Positions 52,801 to 61,821 of a stretch of DNA of 64,000 bases are shown piece by piece. A program made the position numbers and the translations under genes. The stretch comes from Closterium sp. NIES-65 (lineage: Eukaryota; Streptophyta; Zygnematophyceae; Desmidiales; Closteriaceae): positions 1,116,001 to 1,180,000 of the forward strand of contig CANXME010000213.1 in assembly GCA_948144175.1 (NCBI GenBank). The letters run 5' to 3'. The notes beneath the pieces are model-generated. The model did not search any database. It worked only from the letters and a program-made list of their open reading frames with translations, and had not been told where the DNA came from. Within the stretch, counting starts at the first letter, position 1. Every line of letters starts with the position of its first letter.

Positions 52801-53328
52801 GCTGGAACGCGGTCGACCATGCTGCGTTGGCAGTCGACCAACCTGAATGCTAGCTCTAATGTAGTCTTGTCATGCCAACTTCATTGTACCATTGTTGTCA
52901 ACTTTCTCTAGTGAAACTCTTGCCAAATTGCCCCGTGACCTAGCAAGCAGTGTGTGCACTAGGAAAACAACTAAGGAACAGAGAACGCAGAGATCACACG
53001 AGCATCCGTGCCTAGCCCGTAGTCTAGCTCCCGTTGTAGTAGTTATCTCCGCAGGGGCAGTAGTTGTTCATTTGTCTGTGTCGAGAGAGAAGGTGTGCAC
53101 GGCAGTATCACGACTTTTCGAAGACGGTTGTCCAGATTGAGCTGGTTGGGAAGATATTCCCGCATCGCCTTTGCGCAGTTCTTGGAGATCTTTCTCCATA
53201 CTTGATAGTCGCGAAAATAACTGCTCGAGTGTGGCAGTGCTGATCGTGGTTGTCGCCTCATTTGTCACAGCTGGATTGGTTTGTCTTTCGGCCGTCATAT
53301 TTTTTTGGCCTCCGGATCCTCCGGCCAT
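46873..53328 (-). pseudogene. Gag-pol remnant of copia G
   Basis: Minus strand, right to left. The gag start MAGGSGGQKN is at 53328, and the gag body is near 51.8-51.25 kb (FDGKDFYSWSFELELLLQ, LLQQLMEIKMGHKEKANSYI). The protease region is near 50.7 kb (WYLDTCC), followed by LYVSDLRSSLLSVGQL. GAG-pre-integrase WHQRLGHPSRQTL lies near 49.05 kb and integrase remnants near 48.8-48.3 kb. RT start pieces are at about 47.9-47.4 kb (WRAAMDAELKALESRDTW, VDVKNAFL-like) and RNase H near 47.28-46.87 kb (LHCDNQSAIRIANKPGF, RTKHIALRYFFV). The style is Tnt1-like copia. Broken, with many breaks. Copia H lies in its leader just upstream of the gag start. Confidence 0.82.
51890..53060. repeat. Repeat-rich unexplained stretch inside copia G
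   Basis: Between the gag start and the gag body of G lies about 1.1 kb that resembles no gag. It contains five near-tandem 16-bp units CGACTTGCGAGGTCGC (about 52180-52255). After that come many spaced GTCGACC/CTGGTCGACC boxes to about 52480, and CGTTGGCACGCCGnC-type repeats at about 52720-52830. It could be an inserted non-coding element or a local expansion. I found no convincing terminal repeats. Confidence 0.55.
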
Positions 53329-53348
53329 CTTGGTCTTGGAGCGTGTGC

Positions 53349-53353
53349 CGCTC
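53349..53353 (+). repeat. Target-site duplication CGCTC, left copy, of copia H
   Basis: CGCTC before the H terminus at 53354. The identical pentamer is at 60480-60484. Confidence 0.92.
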
Positions 53354-53484
53354 TGTCAGAACATATAGCTTGTGCTTATTGTGTAGGCTATAGTGGGGTA
53401 GCCCATAAGGGGTACAACCCAATTAGGGTTAGTACTTGTACTCAATTCATTCATAGTTCATTCATTCTCGTTTCAATCTTCTCA
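53354..53484 (+). repeat. 5' LTR of copia H
   Basis: 131 bp, TGTCAGAACATATAGC...ATCTTCTCA, with the primer site directly after it. Confidence 0.92.
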
Positions 53485-53584
53485 TGGTATCAGAGCAGGT
53501 TCCCTCGTGGGAACTGTGCCTAGGGCCCACCAACTCGAAATATTTTTTTTTCCTGCCCGGAGCGCGCGCACCCCGAGTCGCGCT

Positions 53585-54330
53585 CCCCTTTCCTAGCTGC
53601 GCCCCGGCCCCGTCGCCCTACCTGCGCCCCGGCCCCGTCGCCCTACCTGCGCCTCGGCCCCGTCGCCCTACCTGCGCCCCGGCCCCGTCGCCCTACCTGC
53701 GACCCCGGCCCCGTCGCCCCCCCCCTTGCGACCCCGGCCTAGTCGCCCTACTTGCGGCCCGGCCCCGGCCCCGTCGCCCTACTTGCGCACTGTCCCTGTC
53801 GCCCTACCGTCGACCCGGCCCCGTCGCCCTACCTACGACCCGGCCCCGGCCCCGTCGCCCTACCTGCGCATCGGCCCCGTCGCCCTACCGTCGACCCGGC
53901 CCCGTCGCCCTACCTACGACCCGGCCCCGGCCCCGTCTCCCTACCTAAGACCCGGCCCCGGCCCCGTAGCCCTACCTGCGCACCGGCACCGTCGCCCTAC
54001 CTTCGACCCGGCCCCGTCGCACTCCCTACGGCACGGCCCCGGCCCCGTCGCCCTACCTACGGCCCGGCCCCGGCCCCGTCGCCCTACCTACGACCCGGCC
54101 CCGCCGCCCTACCTACGGCCCCGCCCGCACGCCTCCGCAGCCGAGCCGCCCGCGCCGCTACGCTGCCCGAGCCGCCCGAGCCGCCCGAGCCGCCCGAGCC
54201 GCCCAAGCCGCCCGAGCCGACCGAGCCACCCGCGCCGCCCGAGCCGCCGGAGCCGCCCGAGCCGCCTGAGCAGCTGAGGAGCCGAGCCGCTGGTGCCGCC
54301 GAGCTGCAGTTGCTGCCGAGCCGCCCGAGC
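53585..54330 (+). repeat. GC-rich leader arrays of copia H
   Basis: The outer array (about 53590-54120) has units of about 25 bp built on CCCCGTCGCCCTACCTGCG. The inner array (about 54165-54330) has 9-bp CCGCCCGAG units next to gag. It follows the family's two-part leader plan. Confidence 0.87.
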
Positions 54331-57300
54331 TGGCCGAACCGCCCTGTCTGGTGAGCGCCGCGCCTCTGTCACCGCACTGCCCTTGCTCTACAGTTAGCGC
54401 TGCTAGTCTACTGCTGTCATGGCTACCCCCAGTGTTCTCACTTTTGACGCTGAGGGTCGGGCCATTGACTTTGACGTCTGGGTAGATGACCTGCAGCTTT
54501 TCCTACAGTGCGATAGGGCAGACGGTCTCTCCCTCTTTGACCTCACCTCTGGTGCTTCCCCTGCCCCTGCTGCCGATGCCGACGCCACCGTTCGCTCACA
54601 GTGGGCCACTCGTGATGCTGCTGCACGTCTTGCTGTGCGTCGCCACCTCCCTACCACTGAGGTGCGCACTTTAGTCAGTACAAGAGTGCTCAGACCTTGT
54701 ACGACGCTGTAGTTGCGCGCTACTCTTCCCCTGCCACTGCTGCACTGAGCCGCCTCATGCTACCGTACCTCTTTCCTGACCTTGCTGCCTTTCCCACAGT
54801 CGCTGACCTCATTACGCACCTCCGCACTAGTGACACTCGCTACCGCGCTGCGCTTCCTGCTGACTTCTGCGCCAAGAACCCCCCCCCCATGTACATCACT
54901 CTCTACTACGTAGTCACTCGCCTCCCTGACTCCCTTTGTGTAGTCAGGGACCACTTCCTCTCAGTCTGTCCCACCACTCTCACTGTTGACCTCCTCGAGA
55001 AGTCCCTCCTAGCGACCGACAAGAGCATAGTCGCTGTAGGGGCCTCTCGTGGTGACCCGCACACCCCCATCTTTGAGGGGTGTTCCCCCTCCCCCCGTCT
55101 GCCCTCTGTTGCCTCTGCTGCTGCGGCCGACCTCCTTGGTCTTGAGTCGGTCGGTGCGGCGTCTGCCCCTAGCGGGAGACGTCGCTCTGGCAAGGGCAAG
55201 GGGGGCAGGGGCACTGGAGGGGCGAGCGGGGGCGGTGGAGGTGGAGGTGGAGGCGGCGGGGGGAGTGGGGGTGGCGGTGGTAGTGGTGGTGGGGGTGGAG
55301 GTGTCGGTGGCGGCAGTGGAGGCGGAGGCGGCGGCGGCGGTGGCGGTGGGAGCGGAGGTGGCGGAGGTCGCGGCGGTGGAGGAGGCGGCGGAGGCGGCGG
55401 TAGTAGCGGCGGCGACGGAGGCGGCGGAGGCGGCGGGGGTGGTGGTGGAGCTGGTCGCGGGTCTACTCAGAGGAGTGGCTCCGGTGGTGGTCTGCGCCAG
55501 CAGCAGCAGCGCGGTCGTGAGACCCCGTCCCCTCAGCAGCTCCGTGAGTGGTACACTGCACGCCAGCGGGGTGGGGGTTTTGGTCCGTGCACCTACGTCC
55601 TGCGCACCAGCGACCGTGCGGGTGAGCAGTGTGGGGGTGCGCACCCCACTCAGCGCTGCTTTGGCCGCCTGACGGACGCGTGGCGTCACCAGTTCCCGGA
55701 GGCCACAGAGATCCCTCGCTGGGGTGAGCTGTCTAGGGCGGGTGTTACCATCAATGATCTTGATTTTGATGCTATTCTTTTTGCCATGTATGCTGTGTCT
55801 ATTAGTGATGAGGGTGGCTGTTACCGGTGTTTCCCGCCCGATCCGGGCATTGAGACTGCTGCTCTAGGTACTGGTGAGGCGGCTGCCCTAGGTGCTTGCG
55901 ACGCTGCTACTCTAGGTGCTAGTGCGTCCGCGTCCTCAGGTACTGGTGAGTCTGCGCTCTCAGGTACTACGTCGGCTTCGGCCTCCCTCACCTTCACCCT
56001 TGACTCTCGGGCTTCTCGCTCCTTCTTTCGGGACCGCACCACACTTACGCCGCTTATTCGGCCGGGTGCGGTGTCTCTTGCTGACCCCTCTGGGGGTCCT
56101 GTCCTGTCTCACTTCTCCACAGTCCTCTCGTGTCCGGCGGCTCCCTCTGGCACCCTGTCTGGTCTCTACCTCCCCTCGTTCTCTACGAACGTGGTGAGTG
56201 GTGCTGACCTACAGGATGGGGGAGTACACCAGTTCACTCCTGCGCGTCAGCGGGTGACGCACTGCACAGAGGCTAGTACAGGCCGACACCTGGCTACGTT
56301 TACCCGTCAGCCGGGGTCGAGCCTGTACACACTGACCACTGCGTCTCCTCCAGTTGTTGAGTCTGGTAGGGTCGCTGCGTCGGGTCAGGCGTTTGCTGCA
56401 GCGTCCAAGTCTGGTCCTGAGTCTGCCCCCCTGTTCGTGTTGTCTCCTGTCTCACGAGACTCTCCTCTGGCACCACCGCCTTGGTCACCCCTCTCTGCTT
56501 CGGCTCAGAGGCATGGCCTCCCGTCTTCTTGTTTCTGGTCTCCCTCGGTCCCTCCCCCCCCTTCCTCAGGGCCGTGGCCCTACCTGTGTCCCCTGTGTCG
56601 AGGGGCGCCAGCGGGCTACCCCTCACTCCTCCCAGTTTCCTCCGACAGAGGCTCCGTTGCAGACGCTTCACATGGACGTGTGGGGCCCAGCCCGCGTCCG
56701 TGGAAAGGGTCACGAGCGCTACTTCCTGCTCGTTGTTGACGACTACTCGCGTTACACCGCAGTCTTCCCCTTGCGCAGCAAGGGTGATGTCACTGAGGTG
56801 CTGATCGACTGGATCCGCGCAGCTCGTCTCCAGCTCAGACAGAGCTTTGGCTCGGACTTTCCTGTTCTGCGTCTGCACTCGGACAGAGGCGGAGAGTTTT
56901 CTTCTGGCCTTCTGAGAGCCTACTGTCGCGCACGAGGAATCCGTCAGACCTTCACGCTTCCGGACTCCCCGCAGCAAAATGGGATTGCTGAGCGCCGCAT
57001 TGGCATGGTCATGGACGTCGCTCGTACGTCTATGATGCATGCGGCTGCTCCCCATTTTCTGTGGCCGTTTGCGGTGAGGTACGCGGCGCATCAGATCAAC
57101 CTACACCCTAGGGTCTCTAGGCCGGAGACCTCCCCAGCCTTGCTGTGGACGGGGAAGGTTGGCGATGCGTCGGCGTTCCGGGTCTGGGGATCTCGGGCGT
57201 TTGTCCGCGACTTGTCTGCAGACAAGCTGTCCCCTCGTGCTGCTCCTTGCGTCTTCCTGAGGTTCCCCCCTGACGCGCCTGGGTGGCAGTTCTACCACCC

Positions 57301-60300
57301 CACCTCTCGCCGTGTTCTGTCCTCCCAGGACGTCACCTTTGACGAGTCGGTCCCCTACTACCGCCTCTTCCCCTACCGCACTCCGTCCCTCCCCCCGCCG
57401 CTGCTCTTCCTTGTACCAGGTCCCCCTCCGGTAGACCCCCTCCCCCCTCAGGGTCCGTCCCCTTCAGGTGTGTCCCAGGTAGACGCAGTCGAGCCTGTCG
57501 AGGTCACTGGTGACTCTGGTGCTGCTGAGGGTGCTGAGCCTGGGGGTGCTGACTCTGGGGGTGCTGAGCCTGGGGGTGCTGCGACTGGGGGTGCTGAGCC
57601 TGGGGGTGCTGAGTCTGGGGGTGCTGAGCCTGGGGGTGCTGAGCTTGGGTGTGCTGCGACTAGGGGTGCTGAGCCTGGGGGTGCTGAGTCTGGGGGTGCT
57701 GCGCCTGGGGGTGTTGAGCCTGGGGGTGCTGAGCCTGGGGGTGCTGAGCCAGGGTGTGCTGAGCCTGGGGGTGCTGAGCTCGGAGGTGCTCCGATTGGAG
57801 GTTCTCCGGGTGCTTCGTCTCTGCGGGAGCCACTCTCTCCACGGGAGCTACGCGAGTGGTTTGCCTGGCGCTGGAGGCGTGCTGCTGGTGCTGGAGGTTC
57901 TTCGGCTACTGAGGGTGCTGCTGTCGCGGGTCCCGGAGGTGCTTGTACTGGGAGTACTGGAGCTGCTGTGCCTGCGGGTTCGACTCGAGCTGGTGCTGCT
58001 GAGGGTGTTGGAGCTGAGACTACTGTTGGCGGTCCTGCTGCGGGTACTCCTGGTACTGCTGGAGGTTCTGGCGCTGCTGGAGGTGCATCTGGAGCGGGTC
58101 TCCTACTAGGGGTTCTGGTGCTGTACCTGCTGTGTCTGGCGTCGCCGCGCGGCCTCGACCGTACTTCGTTCCACTCCTGCGGAAGGTTCTTGGTCTTCCG
58201 CCTTCTACTGGTCCTCCTCCTTCTTAAGGGTGTCCACAGCCAGTCCCTTTGCCTTCTCCTCCTGAGTCCTCTCTTCCTGCTTTTGCCGACCCGGAGTCGG
58301 ACTCTCTTCGTGCTGCGAGTCCTATTGTCACGCGTCTCCTGGCTACTGTCGTCACTGACCCTTCTTTCGAGTCCACTGCTGCGTCTGCCCTAGTTGCTGA
58401 GCTCGTCGACTAGACTACGCTGCTAGTCTTGTCGCTGAGTCTGAGTCCGTCTGTCCTCCGTCCATCGGGGGTGAGTGTGCCCTTGGCACGGACGTCCTTG
58501 AGGACAGGCAGGAGGAGTTCCAGTGCTTGGCCGCTGCTTCACCTCATCTCGTGTCCGTAATGCTTACCCCTGAGGGAGACCCGGATGCACTTGACATCCC
58601 GACTCCGCGCTCTTACGCGGAGGCGATAGAGGGTCCCTACTCTTCTCAGTGGCAGGCAGCTATGGATGCAGAGATGGCTTCCTGGAAGTCCAAAGGCACC
58701 TACGTTGACGCTGTCCCCCCTCCTGGGGTGAACATCGTCAGTGGCATGTGGATCTTCAGGGTGAAGCGGCCGCCGGGTTCTCCCCCTGTCTTCAAGGCTC
58801 GTTACGTGGCTCCTGGCTTCAGTCAGCGGCAGGGAGTTGACTACTTCGAGTACTGCTGCACGTTGCTGCTCACCGTGACTACGAGCTGCACTCTCTCGAC
58901 TTCAGCACAGCTTTCTTGCCGGGCAGCCTGCACGAGGAGATCTGGCTGCGCCGCCCACCTGGCTTCACTGGGCCTTTCCCTCCTGGTACCCAGTGGAGTC
59001 TCCGGCGTCCAGTCTACGGTCTCCGCCAGGCGCCACGTGAGTGGCACGACACATTGAGGACTACGCTTGCGGCTCTTGGGTTTGCTCCTTCTACAGCCGA
59101 CTCGTCGCTGTTTCTGCGCACCGACACTTCTCTGCCGCCGTTCTACATCCTCGTGTACGTCGACGACTTCGTCTTTGCTACAGCTGACACTGCTGGACTC
59201 GCCTACGTGAAGTCCGAGCTGCTGAAGAGACACACGTGCACTGACCTGGGTGAACTGCGCAGCTACCTTGGCTTGCAGATCACCCGAGATAGAGCACGCC
59301 GCACCATTACCCTGACTCAGTCACACATGGTGCAGCAGGTCCTTCAGCGCTTCGGCTTCACGTACTCCTCGCCTCAGGCCACTCCTCTGCCTACTCGCCA
59401 CTCGCTCTCACCTCTGCCTTCGGATGAGTCCGTAGAGTCGAGTGGCCCGTATCCAGAGCTTGTTGGCTGCCTCATGTACCTGATGACCTGCACACGACCT
59501 GACCTTGCATACCCTCTTAGCATTCTCGCACGCTATGTTGCTCCTGGGAGACACCGACCAGAGCACATGGCTGCAGCGAAGAGGGTGTTGCGCTACTTGT
59601 GCAGTACGTCGGGCATGGGGCTAGTGCTTGGAGGGCGGAGTCCAGTAGTCCTCACTGGGCACGCGGACGCTTCTTGGGCTGACGACCAGGCTACGCAGCG
59701 GTCGTCATAGGGTTACACCTTCAGCCTTGGTTCCGGCTCTGTTTCGTGGCGGGCTACTCGCTCGTCTTCTGTTCTCGGCTCCAGTTGTGAGGCTGAGATC
59801 TACGCCGGGGCCATGGCTGCACAGGAGCTTCGCTGGCTCACCTACCTGCTGACCGACCTTGGAGAGTCGCCTCGTTCTCCTCCAGTGCTGTACGTGGACA
59901 ACAAGGCCATGCTTGCCTTGTGTCGAGAGCAGAGACTGGAGCACAGAACAAAGCACATTGCTATTTGCTACTTCCTTGCTCGTGAGCTACAGCAGCGTGG
60001 TCAGTTGCGGCTTGCGTACGTGGCCTCTGAGGCCAACACTGCTGATGTCTTCACCAAGGCACTTGCGCCTTGTGATCATCAACGCTTCTGCACACAGCTG
60101 GGTCTTGTGCCTGTCTTGCCTCACTTGCTCACCTCTTGACCTTGCTGTACTGTTGCATATATATACACCTGCTCTTGCTTGTCTAGTCCTTTATATATAT
60201 GTACTCCTGCATGTGAACTGGCCTTGTGGCCTTGAACTTGTGCTCAGAATGTGTGGTGACTTTGTGATCCACCCTGAGCTTGCTTTGCTTTGCTTTGCTT

Positions 60301-60348
60301 GACTGGTCTTGTTACCCCTTGGTCTCCCCCACTTTGCCTATGGGGGTG

Positions 60349-60479
60349 TGTCAGAACATATAGCTTGTGCTTATTGTGTAGGCTATAGTGGGGTAGCCCA
60401 TAAGGGGTACAACCCAATTAGGGTTAGTACTTGTACTCAGTTCATTCATAGTTCATTCATTCTCGTTTCAATCTTCTCA
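60349..60479 (+). repeat. 3' LTR of copia H
   Basis: 131 bp, one difference from the 5' LTR. CGCTC follows at 60480-60484, after which the leader of G resumes. Confidence 0.92.
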
Positions 60480-60553
60480 CGCTCGCCAGATCTTGGTTCG
60501 GCAAATTTTACGGAAGTGAAGCTGCGAAGAATCCTTGAGTAGCTCTCATACCA

Positions 60554-60752
60554 TGTTACAATCCCAAGTAGGACTTAGCGAAGGATCGTTCAGGGTTGAT
60601 AGCAGGGTAGTATTGCAGCGGAAGTAGTGAACTCGGGTCAGAGTGAATGTAAATGACCGAGATGATAAAAACATGCATACATCGGGTTTATGTAAGAAAA
60701 CAAGGGAATGCAAAAATTCCTAGACTAGCCATGTACTCTAAGGGGTACATTC
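60554..60752 (-). repeat. 5' LTR of G, inner 199 bp
   Basis: Starts TGTTACAATCCCAAG at 60554, next to the primer site of G. It is cut at 60752 by copia I and is about 11% different from the 3' LTR. Confidence 0.87.
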
Positions 60753-60884
60753 TGTCAAACATTATATATGTTATACTTGTGTAGGCTACAGTGGGTTAGC
60801 CCATAGGGGGTACACAATTCTAGGGTTTACTACTTGTACTCTTTTCACTTCTAGTTGATCCATTCCTGTTCGTTTATTCTCACA
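60753..60884 (+). repeat. 5' LTR of copia I
   Basis: 132 bp with the family box GTGGGTTAGCCCATAGGGGG. The primer site starts at 60885. Confidence 0.9.
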
Positions 60885-60989
60885 TGGTATAGAGCGGGTC
60901 CTTCTACGGACCGTTTTTTTTGGGCCCACCGAAGCGCCCCCCGAGGCGCGATCTTTTTTTTTTGCGACCCCTCGGGTCGCCATTTCCCT

Positions 60990-61680
60990 TGCGGCCCCGC
61001 CGCCTTCACTGACGCGGCCCCGCCGCCCTCTCTGTCGCGGCCCCGCCGCCTGCTCTCACGCGGCCCCGCCCCGGCTCCTTCGCGGCCCCGCCGCCTGCTC
61101 TCGCGCGGCCCCGCCCCGGCTTCTACGCGGCCCCGCCCCGGCTTTCACGCGGCCCCGCCGACGGCTTTGTCGCGGCCCCGCCCAGGCCCTTACGCGGCCC
61201 CGCCGCCTGCCCCCGTCGCGGCCCGGTCACCTCCTGACGGCCCCGCCGTCCCCTCCTGACGGCTCCTGCCGTCCCCTTCTACCGGCCCCGCAACTGCACC
61301 TGCTGGCCCCGCCGCTGCACCTACCGGCCCCCACCACCCACCCCCCCTTTTCCCGTCGCCTGTCGAGGCGACCTGAGAGGCCTGCAGAGGGGTGGCAGGT
61401 GTGTGGCCTCCCCTGCTTCTCCTCCTCCTTCCTCTCCCACTGCAGCAGCCGAGCCGCTCACCTGCAGCAGCCGAGCCGCCCCACAGCCGAGCCGCCCTGC
61501 CGCCGAGCCGCCGGGTCGCTGAGCTGCTGAGCTGCAGTTGCTGCCGAGCCGCCCTGCCGCCGAGCCGCCGAGTCACCGAGCTGCTGAGCTGCAGTTGCTG
61601 CTGAGCCGCCTTGCCGCCGAGCCGCCCGAGTCGCCCGAGCCGCCGAGCCGCCGAGCTGCCGAGCCGCTGAGTCGCCGAGC
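60990..61680 (+). repeat. GC-rich leader arrays of copia I
   Basis: The outer array (about 60990-61220) is based on GCGGCCCCGCCGCC units. The inner array (about 61440-61680) is based on GAGCCGCC units, interleaved with a longer repeated block (GAGCTGCTGAGCTGCAGTTG occurs twice, at about 61518 and 61578). Confidence 0.8.
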
Positions 61681-61821
61681 CTACTCTTCCCACCACTGGT
61701 GAGCTCTTGCCCTGCTAGCACGCTGCGCGTCGCCTGCTTGCCTGCCTGCCTGCCTTTTGGCTTGCCTGGCTGCCTGCCTCCCTGCTGCTAGTCCTGCTCC
61801 AGCTTCTACTTGCGGAGCCAA

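Larger units (their letters stand above)
53354..60479 (+). mobile_element. Copia element H inserted in the leader of G
   Basis: 7126 bp on the plus strand, flanked by CGCTC. LTRs of 131 bp at 53354-53484 and 60349-60479 differ at a single site, so the insertion is very recent. The primer site TGGTATCAGAGC is at 53485-53496. Leader arrays at about 53.58-54.33 kb, gag from 54419, poly-Gly linker near 55.2-55.46 kb, zinc knuckle near 55.6 kb, protease near 56.0 kb, integrase about 56.45-57.3 kb and the EPGGA spacer near 57.5-57.8 kb. RT is at about 58.62-59.4 kb and RNase H at about 59.64-60.14 kb. Despite the young LTRs the body is broken at about five places. Same family as E. Confidence 0.93.
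39127..60752 (-). mobile_element. Copia element G, old, split by copias F, H and I
   Basis: Minus-strand Ty1/copia of a family different from A-F and H. The 3' LTR is at 39127-39150 plus 46474-46858 (split by F), about 408 bp. The internal region spans 46859-60553 (split by H), and the first 199 bp of the 5' LTR are at 60554-60752, where I begins. The rest of that LTR must lie beyond the right edge. The primer site TGGTATGAGAGC sits at 60542-60553 (minus), and the polypurine tract GGAAAAAAGGGGAG at 46859-46872. The alignable LTR parts differ at about 22 of 199 positions (about 11%), many of them transitions, so it is much older than its passengers. Broken, with many breaks. Confidence 0.9.
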
